Source: Pseudonocardia sp. MH-G8
GTDB lineage: Bacteria; Actinomycetota; Actinomycetes; Mycobacteriales; Pseudonocardiaceae
Length of the DNA: 64,000 bases
Reading direction: 5' to 3'
NCBI RefSeq assembly: GCF_002262885.1
Contig: NZ_NKYF01000009.1
Span: 237,041-301,040, forward strand
A program made the translations under genes and the position numbers. Positions 32,459-40,618 of this stretch are shown piece by piece; the stretch's first letter is position 1, and the number at the start of each line of letters is the position of its first letter. The notes below the pieces were generated by a model. It saw nothing but the letters and a program-made list of their open reading frames with translations. It searched no databases and had not been told where the DNA came from.

Positions 32459-32524
32459 CTCGCACACCGACTTTGTGCCTCACGCACCGACTGCAGTCGG
32501 TGTGCGAGCACTGAAATCGGTGTG
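32459..32524. repeat. palindromic intergenic repeat, copy 3
   Basis: Nearly identical to copy 2 over its left half (CTCGCACACCGACTTTGTGCC..., core CACCGACTGCAGTCGGTG), right arm AAATCGGTGTG. Lies 57 bases before the stop of the convergent phosphotransferase gene. Two copies within 210 bases. Confidence 0.8.
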
Positions 32525-32580
32525 TCAGCTGCTGGGGAAGTGCGGCCATACGGTCGGGGGCGTGCCGTTCGCCAGGTGGA

Positions 32581-33537
32581 TCAGAGCTCGAGCGGCGGGC
32601 CCGCGCGCCAGTGGTCGATCGCCGGCGTCACGCCGTCCCGCAGCCCGGGCAGCTCACGGGCCATCGGCAGGCAGGCGATCAGCTGGAGCATCCGCGCCGT
32701 CTCCATGACCTGCAGCAACCGCTCGTCCAGGGGGCGCAGGCCCCGCTCCGTGGCCGCCGCGTCGTAGACCGCCCGGGCCGCGTCGTCGGCGTAGACCATG
32801 TCCCACTCGACGGGGCCGCGCGTGACGTGCTCGAAGTCGGAGGCGAGCGGCCCGTCCGGCGTGACGATGAGGTTGTAGGTCGGGGCGTCACCGTGCACGG
32901 GCTGCACGGAGCGGCCGGGGAAGGTCGCGGCGAAGACGCCGGGATCGGTCAGCGGCTCGATCAGCGTCCACTCGGCCCGTGCCCGGTCCAGGTCGGCGGG
33001 GGCGAGCAGGTCCGGCCGGGACTCCAGCTGGGCGAGGCCGTCGGGCACCGAGGCGTCCAGCGGCATGAGGAAGCGCAGCTCGCCGGGGTGGTCGCGCAGC
33101 GCCGCGTGCAGCTGCGCGGCGAGCCGGAGGCGCTCCGGTTCGTCCAGACCGGTGGTGGACTCGCCCGGGACCTGCTCCACGTACTGCCAGAACGTCATCG
33201 AGTACCCGTCGTGGCGCACCGGCTCCGCGGGCACCAGCGGGCTCGGCGGGACGACCGGGTGCCCCTGTGCGGCCAGCCAGCCCGCGGCGGCGAGCTCACG
33301 GCGTTGCTGGTCGGCCTGCGTGACGGGGTCGGCGGCCACCGTGCGGGGCAGCACGGTCGGCACGCGCACCACGACCGGGGCCGGGCGCAGGTGCACGACC
33401 ACCGAGAACACGTCGTACAGGGCGTGCGGCTCGGTCACGGTGAGCCCGAGGGCGCGGCCGGCCTCCGCGGCGGCGGTGACGGCGCGCTCCTTGCGGGCCC
33501 GCACGTCGTCGGCCCCGATCTCGTCGCAGATCGGCAT
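32581..33537 (-). CDS. APH-family phosphotransferase
   Basis: A 318-residue protein-kinase-like phosphotransferase. It has the Brenner motif VHGDAPTYNLIV (His-Gly-Asp ... Asn) and the metal-binding SDFEHVTRGPVEWD, plus an N-lobe VVVRVP strand and SMTFWQYVEQVPG hinge. Members are labelled aminoglycoside phosphotransferase, but most act on small metabolites; resistance cannot be claimed. ATG 33537 is assumed. It is divergent from the acyl-CoA dehydrogenase pair 108 bases away and ends at the rhamnose repeats. The long open frame upstream on this strand is the antisense of those dehydrogenases. Confidence 0.75.
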   Translation of the reverse strand: MPICDEIGADDVRARKERAVTAAAEAGRALGLTVTEPHALYDVFSVVVHLRPAPVVVRVPTVLPRTVAADPVTQADQQRRELAAAGWLAAQGHPVVPPSPLVPAEPVRHDGYSMTFWQYVEQVPGESTTGLDEPERLRLAAQLHAALRDHPGELRFLMPLDASVPDGLAQLESRPDLLAPADLDRARAEWTLIEPLTDPGVFAATFPGRSVQPVHGDAPTYNLIVTPDGPLASDFEHVTRGPVEWDMVYADDAARAVYDAAATERGLRPLDERLLQVMETARMLQLIACLPMARELPGLRDGVTPAIDHWRAGPPLEL

Positions 33538-33645
33538 CGCCGGATCGTCCCATGTGTCCGCCTGTGCACCGAGACCGGTGACCGGCACCGCGCGATCGGT
33601 TACGGTCAGCGTTGACCGCCAGTGGAGTGCCGGCACGGAGGTGTC

Positions 33646-34830
33646 ATGGACGACGACCGCGCCAGGGTCGAGGAGGCCGCCCGGAAGGTCGTGGAGTCCC
33701 ACGACCCCCGTTCGCTGCCCACGAGCGAGTTCCTGGGCGCATGCTTCGATGCCGGCCTGTCCTGGGTGCACTTCCCGGAGGGCCTCGGCGGCCTCGGGGT
33801 GTCGCGGGGGCTGCAGGCCGGCGCCGACGCGATCCTGCAGGAGGCGGGCGGGCCGAACCCGTTCTCGCTCAACCCGATCGGTCACGGGATGGCCGCGGCC
33901 ACCGTGCTCGAGCACGGCTCCCCGGAGCTGGCACGCGACCTGCTCCGGCCGCTCGCGACCACCGAGCACATCTGGTGCCAGCTGTTCTCCGAACCCGGGG
34001 CCGGGTCCGACCTCGCCGGGCTCGCGACCTCCGCGGTCCGGGACGGCGACGAGTGGGTCGTCAACGGGCAGAAGGTGTGGACGAGCCTCGCGCACCGCGC
34101 CCGCTACGCCCTGCTGCTCGCGCGCAGCGACCCCGACCAGCCCAAGCACAAGGGGCTCACCTACTTCGTGCTCGACATGCAGGCCCCGGGCGTCGAGACC
34201 CGGCCGCTGCGGCAGATGACCGGGCAGGCCGAGTTCAACGAGGTCTACCTCTCCGACGCCCGCATCCCCGACTCCCACCGCCTCGGCGAGGTCGGCAACG
34301 GGTGGCGGGTCGCGATGACCACCCTGATGAACGAGCGCTCCGCGATCGGCGGGTCGTCGTCCGTGCGCGGCGCGGGCACGATCGCCGAGGCGGTGGAGCT
34401 GTGGGCCCGCTACCCGCAGCGGCACACCCCGGTGCTGCGCGACCGCCTCGCCGTGCTGTGGACGCGCGCGGAGGCGCAGCGGCTCACCGACGAGCGCGCG
34501 CGGCGCTCGGCCACCACGGGTTCGCCGGGTCCGGAGGGCTCCATCGCGAAGCTCGTCAACGCCGAGCTCAACCAGCAGGTCTACGAGTTCTGCATGGAGC
34601 TGATCGGGCCCGAGGCCACGCTCTACGGCGACTACACCCAGCGCGAGATCACGCGGATGGAGGACTACCGCGGGCCGGTGCAGCAGCGGTTCCTGCGCGC
34701 CCGCGCCAACACGATCGAAGGGGGCACCTCGGAGGTGCTGCGCAACATCCTCGGCGAACGGATCCTCGGCCTGCCCGGCGACCTGCGTGCCGACGCCGGC
34801 AAGCCGTGGAAGGAGATCCCCCGTGGCTGA
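33646..34830 (+). CDS. acyl-CoA dehydrogenase, large-type subunit
   Basis: A 394-residue flavoprotein of the FadE type. Typical blocks are the FAD-contacting CQLFSEPGAGSDLAGLATSA, VVNGQKVWTS, EFNEVYLSDARIPDS and, near the C-terminus, RANTIEGGTSEVLRNILGERILGLP. It lacks an obvious N-terminal targeting signal and acts in the cytosol on an acyl-CoA. ATG 33646 follows GGAGG by four bases. It overlaps the next gene by 8 bases and the two probably form an alpha2beta2 enzyme, as actinobacterial steroid-side-chain FadE pairs do. Substrate unknown. Confidence 0.9.
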   Translation: MDDDRARVEEAARKVVESHDPRSLPTSEFLGACFDAGLSWVHFPEGLGGLGVSRGLQAGADAILQEAGGPNPFSLNPIGHGMAAATVLEHGSPELARDLLRPLATTEHIWCQLFSEPGAGSDLAGLATSAVRDGDEWVVNGQKVWTSLAHRARYALLLARSDPDQPKHKGLTYFVLDMQAPGVETRPLRQMTGQAEFNEVYLSDARIPDSHRLGEVGNGWRVAMTTLMNERSAIGGSSSVRGAGTIAEAVELWARYPQRHTPVLRDRLAVLWTRAEAQRLTDERARRSATTGSPGPEGSIAKLVNAELNQQVYEFCMELIGPEATLYGDYTQREITRMEDYRGPVQQRFLRARANTIEGGTSEVLRNILGERILGLPGDLRADAGKPWKEIPRG

Positions 34831-35935
34831 GTACCTGTTCTCGGAGGAGCAGCACGACCTGCGAAACGCCGTCCGGCAGTTCTGCGCCGACCGGTTCGAC
34901 GAGGCCTCCGTGCGGCGGCTGATGGACAGCGACACGGGGCACGACCCCGCGCTGTGGGCGCGGCTGGGCGGCGAGCTGGGCGTGCTCGGGCTGGCGGTGC
35001 CCGAGGACCGCGGCGGCGCGGGCGGCGGGATCGTCGACCAGGCGATCGTCGCGGAGGAGTTCGGTGCGGCGCTCGTGCCCGGCCCGGTGCTGGGCACGGT
35101 CGGCCTCGCGATCCCCGCGCTCGTCGCGGCCGGGGGCGAGGAGCTGCTCCCCGCACTCGTGGCGGGGGAGCGCACGGGGGCGCTCGCCGTGCCCGCCGAC
35201 GCCCTGACCGCCGCGGATCCCACCGTCACCGCCGACGGCCACCGGCTCACCGGCGAGGTCGCCCAGGTGGTCGACGGCGGGGCCGATGTGCTGCTGGTGC
35301 CCGCGCGCACCCCGGACGGCCTCGCGCTCTACGCCACCGACGGCGGCGAGCGCACCCCGCTGTCCACCCTGGACCGCACCCGGCGCCAGGCCCGGGTCCG
35401 CTTCGACGCCACACCGGCGCGCCTGCTCGCCACCGGCGCCGATGCGGAGCGCGCCGTCACGGTCGCGCTGCACGTCGGGGGCGCGTTGCTCGCAGCCGAG
35501 CAGGTGGGCGGGGCGCAGCGGATGCTCGACCTCACCGTCGCCTACGCGGGCACCCGGCTGCAGTTCGGCCGCCCGATCGGTTCCTTCCAGGCGGTCAAGC
35601 ACCGGTGTGCGGACCTGCTCGTGCTCGTCGAGCACGCCCGCTCCACCGCCCAGCACGCGGCGTGGGCGCTGCAGGACGGGAGCGACGAGGCCGAGCTCGC
35701 CGTCGCGATCGCGCAAGCCACCTGCTCGGAGGCCTACCAGCGGGTCACGTCCGACGCCGTGCAGCTGCACGGCGGTATCGGGTTCACCTGGGAGCACCCG
35801 GCGCACCTGTACTTCAAGCGCGCCGTGAGCGACGCCGCCCTGCTCGGCAGCGCTGCGGCGCACCGCGAGCGGATCGCCGCGCGGGTGCTCGACGGGGCGG
35901 TGGCAACGGGATCGCCTGTGGTGGCGAGCGGCTGA
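34823..35935 (+). CDS. acyl-CoA dehydrogenase, partner subunit
   Basis: A 370-residue second acyl-CoA dehydrogenase. N-terminal helical domain FSEEQHDLRNAVRQFCADR, a divergent middle domain without the SEPxAGSD flavin block, and a C-terminal domain with GTRLQFGRPIGSFQAVKHRCAD and the VQLHGGIGFTWEHPAHLYFKRA signature. The divergent middle fits the partner role in a heteromeric FadE pair. GTG 34823 lies inside the first gene's 3' end with AGGAGA upstream. Confidence 0.88.
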   Translation: MAEYLFSEEQHDLRNAVRQFCADRFDEASVRRLMDSDTGHDPALWARLGGELGVLGLAVPEDRGGAGGGIVDQAIVAEEFGAALVPGPVLGTVGLAIPALVAAGGEELLPALVAGERTGALAVPADALTAADPTVTADGHRLTGEVAQVVDGGADVLLVPARTPDGLALYATDGGERTPLSTLDRTRRQARVRFDATPARLLATGADAERAVTVALHVGGALLAAEQVGGAQRMLDLTVAYAGTRLQFGRPIGSFQAVKHRCADLLVLVEHARSTAQHAAWALQDGSDEAELAVAIAQATCSEAYQRVTSDAVQLHGGIGFTWEHPAHLYFKRAVSDAALLGSAAAHRERIAARVLDGAVATGSPVVASG

Positions 35936-36024
35936 GCTTGCGGAGCGGAGGCCGTCAAGCGGTTATCAGGCCTCTGACCTGCGATCTTGCCTTCCAAAGC
36001 GGATGACACGGCCAGGGCCGGTGG

Positions 36025-36030
36025 CTAGCG
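36025..36030 (+). promoter_or_regulatory. -10 hexamer TAGCGT
   Basis: TAGCGT stands nine bases before the GTG of the ABC ATPase gene; no ribosome site, so possibly leaderless. Confidence 0.35.
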
Positions 36031-36039
36031 TTTCCCCTC

Positions 36040-37227
36040 GTGGACGCCGGGGAGCAGCGCACGGGGCTCGAGGACGTCACCGTGACCTACGGTGGCGAGC
36101 CCGCGCTGCGCGGCGTCACGCTGCTGACCCGTCCCGGCGAGGTGCTGGCGGTCGTCGGGCCGTCGGGCAGCGGCAAGACCACCGCGCTGCGGGCCGTCGC
36201 CGGGTTGCAGGCGGTGCGGTGCGGGCGGGTGCTGGTCGCCGGGCGGGACGTCACGGGCGTCGCCGTGGCGCAGCGCGACGTCGCGATGGTCTTCCGCGAG
36301 GGCACGCTGGTGCCGTTCCTCGACGTGGCCGCGAACCTCACCCGCTCGGCCGGCGCGTTCGGGGTGGCTCCACCGCAGGCCGCCCAGCGGGTGGCCGCCC
36401 GCAGCCGGTTGCTCGGGCTGGTCCGGCTGTTGCCGCGGCTGCCCCGCACCCTGTCGGCGGGCGAGAACGGGATGGCCGGGATCGGCCGCACGCTGGTGCG
36501 CACACCGCGGGCGTTCCTGTTCGACGAGCCGCTCGCGCACCTCGACGCCGCCGAGCGCTCGCGCATCCGGCGCAGGATCGTCGACGCCGTGCGCACCACG
36601 GGCGTCGGCGCGCTCTACGTCACGCACGACCAGGCCGAGGCGATGGCCGTCGGCGACCGCCTCGCGGTGCTGCACGACGGCCGCATCCACCAGCTCGACC
36701 GGCCCCGCCAGGTGTACCGGGCTCCGGCCGACGTGTTCGTCGCCGAGTTCGTCGGCGGGCCGGGCCTGGGACTGCTGCCGGCGCGGCTGGTCGCGTCCGG
36801 CGGCACCGCGGCGTTCCAGGTGGGCGAGCGCACGATCCCGCTGTGGGGCCCGGTGCCGGCCGGGCTCGCCGGTCACGTCGGCGAGCCGGTGTTGCTCGGC
36901 CTGCGCGGCGAGGACGTGGCCGAGGCCGGCCCGGACGCCGACCCGGCCTCGGTGGCGCTGCCGGTGGTGGTGCGCCGCGTGGAGCGGCCGGGCCATGACG
37001 CCGTGGTGAGCGCCGAGGTCGCCCTGCCGGGGGAGGCAGACGGTGCCCACGTGGTCGCGCGCCGGCAGCACCCGCCTGAGGGCCGGGGCGCGGGCCGAGC
37101 TGCTGCTCGACGCTCGCCGCGCCCACGTGTTCGACCCGGTCACCGGGCGGGCGTTGCAGCACCCGGACCAGCGCGCGACGCCCTGATCATCGGGCGGGCA
37201 GGGCGTCCAGCAGCTTGTCCAGCGTGA
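36040..37227 (+). CDS. orphan MalK-like ABC ATPase with degenerate motifs and 3' frameshift
   Basis: The protein has Walker A GPSGSGKTT, Walker B FLFDEPLAHLD, H-loop YVTHDQAEAMAVGDR and a TOBE-like C-terminal domain, as in MalK/UgpC sugar-transporter ATPases. Two key motifs are abnormal: the Q-loop reads VFREGTLVP (Gln replaced by Arg) and the signature LSAGENGMAG instead of LSGGQ. Around 37072 the coding frame shifts by one base: the family-like ending ELLLDARRAHVFDPVTGRAL continues in the +1 frame to a TGA at 37184-37186, whereas the open frame runs to 37227 with unrelated sequence. No permease or binding protein is nearby. Probably decaying; a sequencing error at the shift is possible. Confidence 0.7.
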   Translation: MDAGEQRTGLEDVTVTYGGEPALRGVTLLTRPGEVLAVVGPSGSGKTTALRAVAGLQAVRCGRVLVAGRDVTGVAVAQRDVAMVFREGTLVPFLDVAANLTRSAGAFGVAPPQAAQRVAARSRLLGLVRLLPRLPRTLSAGENGMAGIGRTLVRTPRAFLFDEPLAHLDAAERSRIRRRIVDAVRTTGVGALYVTHDQAEAMAVGDRLAVLHDGRIHQLDRPRQVYRAPADVFVAEFVGGPGLGLLPARLVASGGTAAFQVGERTIPLWGPVPAGLAGHVGEPVLLGLRGEDVAEAGPDADPASVALPVVVRRVERPGHDAVVSAEVALPGEADGAHVVARRQHPPEGRGAGRAAARRSPRPRVRPGHRAGVAAPGPARDALIIGRAGRPAACPA

Positions 37228-38469
37228 TCGGCAGATCCCGGACGCGCACTCCGGTGGCGTGGTGCACGGCGTTCGACACCGCGGCCGCGGTGCCGACGAT
37301 CCCGTGGGCCTGCACGTCGCCGACATCGGCGTCGACGACCACGTGGTACTCGGCGAGGTCGTGGTTGACGACGTGCCCGAACCGGGGGTCGAGCACGCTC
37401 TCCTCCTCCAACGCCATCGACAGGCCCATCGTCATGCCGCCGAGGAACTGCGAGCGGGCGGTGCGCGGGTTGACGACGCGCCCGGCGTCGAACACGCCGA
37501 GTACCCGCGGCGCGCGGATCTCGCCGGTGTCGACGTGCACCCGCGCCTCGACGAACTGGGCGCCGAAGGCGAACATCGCCCACTGCTCGGCCTCGGGGTT
37601 CGGCCCCGAGGAGGCGTCGATCTCGTCGCCGTCGTCGGGCTCGGCGCCGAACTTCTCGCGGAACGCCCGCGCGGCCGCGACGAGGGCCGAGCCCCAGCTC
37701 GACGTCCCCGACGACCCTCCCGCCACCGAGGCCGTGGGGTGGTCGGTGTCGCCGATCAGCACGTCGACGTCCTCGCTCGGCACGCCGAGGGCGTCGGCGA
37801 TGATCTGGGGCAGCACGGTCCAGGCGCCGGTGCCCAGGTCGGCGGCGCCGATCCGGGCGACGTAGCGCCCCCGCTCGAACCGGATCACCGCGCTGGAGGG
37901 CTGCCGCATCGCCGGGTAGATCGAGGACGCGACGCCGGTGCCGACGAGCCAGTCGCCCTTCCGGTGCCCGCCCGGGCGCGGGTCGCGGCCGGCCCACCCG
38001 AATCGTTCGGCGCCCTCGCGCAGGCACTCGACCAGGCGCCGCGAGGAGAACGGGTTGCCCGACTCCGGGTCGACGTCGGGCTCGTTGCGGATCCGCAGCT
38101 CGACGGGGTCGATGCCCAGCTGGCAGGCCAGCTCGTCCATCGCGACCTCGGGCGCGAACATCCCCGGGCACTCGCCCGGCGCGCGCATCCAGGACGGCAC
38201 GGGCACGTCGGGTGCAGCGCACCGTCGGGCGCGAGCCCGTCGGCCGTGGTGATCTCGTGGCCGTCCCGGGCGACCGCCAGCGTGAGGCAGGACAGCACGC
38301 GCCTGCCGTCGAGCAGCACCGTGCACGCCCCGCACTGGCCGTGGTCGCAGCCCTTCTTCGGGCTGATCACCCCCAGCCGCTCGCGCAGCGCGTCGAGCAG
38401 GGTGGTGCGGGTGTCGACGGTGACCTGTCGCGGTGCGCCGTCGACGTGCAGGGTGACGTGGGCGTCCAT
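37187..38469 (-). pseudogene. deletion relic of a xanthine-dehydrogenase-type (YagTSR-like) operon
   Basis: Two gene ends are joined. From ATG 38469 to about 38210 runs the N-terminus of a 2Fe-2S subunit (TLLDALRERLGV, KKGCDHGQCGACTVLLDG, SCLTLAV, cluster Cys residues present). It then breaks into the second half of a molybdopterin subunit, in another frame: WMRAPGECPGMFAPEVAMDE, DVDPESGNPFSS, GTGAWTVLPQIIADALG, SVAGGSSGTSSWGSAL, HGIVGTAAAVSNAVHHATG, to the stop at 37187. The rest of the Fe-S subunit, the FAD subunit and the N-terminal half of the Mo subunit are missing, and the junction is out of frame. It abuts the ABC ATPase relic tail-to-tail. Confidence 0.82.
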
Positions 38470-38675
38470 GGGAGACCTGTTCCCGGCCTTCGGGATGCCA
38501 CACGTCGGAGGGCGCGCATCTCCGGTGTGAGCCCGCGTCGCGGGCGTGATCATCGGTTTGGTGCACCGGCGGCGACATTCTGCCGGTATTGCGCCGGTCC
38601 GCTGATCATGACGTCTCAGAGGCTGTGATCCTCGCCGGCAGGTGCGGCGAGTCTGTGCGCCCGGGCTGACGCGCC

Positions 38676-38681
38676 TACGCT
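38676..38681 (+). promoter_or_regulatory. -10 hexamer TACGCT of a leaderless transcript
   Basis: Identical to the hexamer before the EamA gene at 7183; six bases separate it from the GTG at 38688 and no ribosome site is seen. Confidence 0.5.
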
Positions 38682-38687
38682 CGGCCC

Positions 38688-39590
38688 GTGCGGATCGCCT
38701 CCCTGCTCCCGGCGGCCACCGAGATCGTCACCGCCCTCGGCCGCGCCGACGACCTGGTGGCCGTGACCTACGAGTGCGACGCCGACGCCCGCCTGCGCGC
38801 GGCCGTGGTCGTGGACACCGCGTTGCCGGCAGGGTTGGAGCCCGCCGCGATCGATGCGGCCGTCCGTGAGCGCGTGGCGCGGGGCCTGCCGATGTACGAG
38901 TTGGACCGGGCCGCCCTCGCCGGCCTGGCGCCCGAGCTGATCCTCACCCAGGACCTGTGCCGCGTCTGCGCGCTGCCCGCGGGCAGCGTCACCGACGCGC
39001 TCGACGCGATCGGTTGCGCGGCCGACGTGCTCTCGGTGGACCCGCACACCGTGGACGAGGTGCTCGCCGCGATCGTCGCGATCGGGGAGCGGGCGGGTGC
39101 GTCGGGGGAGGCCGAGGCGCTGGTGGCGCGGCTGCGCGCCCGGCTGGCGGCGGTGGCGGGTGCGGTGGCGGGCCGCCCGCGTCCGCGTGTGCTGGTGTTG
39201 GAGTGGGTCGACCCGCCGTTCCTCGCCGGGCACTGGGTGCCAGAGCTGGTGCGCCGCGCGGGCGGGGAGCCGATCGGCGGGGTGGACGGCGGGCGCAGCA
39301 CGTCGGCGGAATGGGCACAGCTGACGGCGCTGCCGGTGGACGCGGTCCTCGTGGCGCCCTGCGGATACGGCCTCGACGACGCCGTGGCGCAGGCCGCCGC
39401 CGTGCGCGAGCGCTTCCCCGGCGTCGCGGTGTTCGCCGTCGACGCCGACTCCTACGTCGTGCGCGCGGGGCCGCGGCTCGTCGACGGGATCGAGGCGATC
39501 GCGTGGGCGCTGCACCCCGGCGCGGTGCCGGCGCCCCCGCTGGGGCGGATCAGCCGGTGTGCGCCGGCGTGGGGGAGCGGGGCGAGGTGA
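38688..39590 (+). CDS. BtuF/FecB-like (helical-backbone) cobalamin- or metal-complex-binding protein, cytoplasmic
   Basis: A 300-residue member of the BtuF-like substrate-binding family: RIASLLPAATEIVTALGRADDLVAVTYECD, (here in part SLLPAATEIVTALG), ELILTQDLCRVCA, VLSVDPHTVDEVLA, RVLVLEWVDPPFLAGHWVPE and GRSTSAEW. It has no signal peptide or lipobox, so unlike true BtuF it stays in the cytosol; this leaderless subgroup is widespread and often annotated cobalamin-binding without proof. The cysteines in DLCRVCA are typical of that subgroup. GTG 38688 appears leaderless. The 3' end overlaps the convergent membrane-protein gene by 41 bases. Confidence 0.78.
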   Translation: MRIASLLPAATEIVTALGRADDLVAVTYECDADARLRAAVVVDTALPAGLEPAAIDAAVRERVARGLPMYELDRAALAGLAPELILTQDLCRVCALPAGSVTDALDAIGCAADVLSVDPHTVDEVLAAIVAIGERAGASGEAEALVARLRARLAAVAGAVAGRPRPRVLVLEWVDPPFLAGHWVPELVRRAGGEPIGGVDGGRSTSAEWAQLTALPVDAVLVAPCGYGLDDAVAQAAAVRERFPGVAVFAVDADSYVVRAGPRLVDGIEAIAWALHPGAVPAPPLGRISRCAPAWGSGAR

Positions 39591-40002
39591 ACCAGCCCGC
39601 GTAGGTCAGCACCAGGCCGACGACGGCCAGCGCGGCGAAGAACACGCGCGCCGCGGTCGTGGCGGACGGCGAGAGCATCGTGGCGTCGACACCCGCCTGG
39701 ACGGTGGTCGGGGCGGCGATCAGCAGGAACCCGCGCAGCGCGACGAACCAGCCGAAGAGCGAGACCGTGACCGCGAGCGGGCCGCGCCAGCTGCGGTGAC
39801 CCCCGATGATGACGAGTCCGCCGCCGAGCATCAGGGCACCCAGCATCAGGGTCAGGGTCGGCTCGGAGAACAGGTCGGTGACCAGGCCGTTCAGCTCGGG
39901 CAGACGGATCGCGTAGACGGTGGTGAAGACGGCGACGTAGGGCCCCAGGACGCGGGCGAACGCCCTGGTGCGCAGCTGCGCGTCGACGCTAGCGGCTCGC
40001 AT
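39550..40002 (-). CDS. four-helix membrane protein of unknown function
   Basis: A 150-residue protein with four hydrophobic segments: FARVLGPYVAVFTTVYAI, LTLMLGALMLGGGLVII, PLAVTVSLFGWFVALRGFLL and VFFAALAVVGLVLTYAGW, consistent with a small integral membrane protein. I do not recognise the family. ATG 40002 lies inside the 3' end of the TetR gene (14-base overlap), so the two are co-transcribed and the regulator probably controls it. Confidence 0.75.
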   Translation of the reverse strand: MRAASVDAQLRTRAFARVLGPYVAVFTTVYAIRLPELNGLVTDLFSEPTLTLMLGALMLGGGLVIIGGHRSWRGPLAVTVSLFGWFVALRGFLLIAAPTTVQAGVDATMLSPSATTAARVFFAALAVVGLVLTYAGWFTSPRSPTPAHTG

Positions 40003-40585
40003 CTCCTCGTTCTCCTTCCGGCCGGTAACCGGCCTGGGCCAGCACGGCGCGCAGGTACTGCTCGACGTCGGCGGGTGTGCAGGTGTCGGGGCGGCTGACG
40101 AGGTGCTGCCAGACCGCGCCGGTGAGCAGGTCCAGGAGGACGCCCGCGTCGGTATCGGGGGGCAGCTCGCCGCGCTCGCGGGCGCGTTCCAGGACGTCGC
40201 GGCGAGCCCGGTCGCGGTGCTGCCCGAAGCGGTCCTGGTGGGTCCGCGCGAGCTCGGGCTCGTGGTCGACCGCGGCGTAGAGGCGACGCAGCAGGCGGCG
40301 CTGGCGCGTGTCGGACAGCGCGTGCGCCCAGCCGGCCAGCAAGTGCTCGATGTCGCGGATGTGCGGCGCGGCCGGGGGATCTCCGTACGCGGCCTCGATC
40401 GTGGCGGTCAGCAGGCGTGTCTTGTCCGGGTAGCGCCGGTAGACGGTGGCCCGGGTGACGCCGGCGCGCCGGGCCACCTGCTCGATGGTCGTGGCCTCGA
40501 CGCCGCGCTCGATCAGCAGCTCCAGGCCGGCGGCCAGGATGGCGGCGTCGGCCTCCTGGCTGCGGGGGCGACCGGGGGTGGGCAC
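39989..40585 (-). CDS. TetR-family transcriptional regulator
   Basis: A 198-residue repressor: helix-turn-helix EADAAILAAGLELLIERGVE...TIEQVARRAGVTRATVYRRYPDKTRLL, then an all-helical ligand domain ending in a WQHLVSRPDT dimer segment. GTG 40585 is preferred because TATCGT lies six bases upstream (leaderless); a longer start at 40603 would lie on the operator palindrome. Co-transcribed with the small membrane-protein gene. The ligand is not predictable. Confidence 0.87.
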   Translation of the reverse strand: MPTPGRPRSQEADAAILAAGLELLIERGVEATTIEQVARRAGVTRATVYRRYPDKTRLLTATIEAAYGDPPAAPHIRDIEHLLAGWAHALSDTRQRRLLRRLYAAVDHEPELARTHQDRFGQHRDRARRDVLERARERGELPPDTDAGVLLDLLTGAVWQHLVSRPDTCTPADVEQYLRAVLAQAGYRPEGERGDASR

Positions 40586-40594
40586 GTCAATACG

Positions 40595-40613
40595 ATACAG
40601 CACAGCTCTGTAT
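40595..40613. promoter_or_regulatory. palindrome ATACAG-N7-CTGTAT, probable TetR operator
   Basis: Perfect 6-bp arms located across the promoter of the TetR gene, between it and the Lrp gene. Position over the -10 region fits autoregulation. Confidence 0.6.
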
Positions 40614-40618
40614 TCAAA

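Noticed and set aside
32581..33537. Aminoglycoside resistance gene.
   Set aside because: Only general APH-fold motifs are present; most such chromosomal proteins act on other small molecules, and context is metabolic.
32581..35310. A 909-codon open frame on the minus strand covering the acyl-CoA dehydrogenase genes.
   Set aside because: Only its last 318 residues resemble a protein (the APH phosphotransferase); the upstream part is the antisense of the two dehydrogenases and has repetitive Arg/Gly/Val composition.
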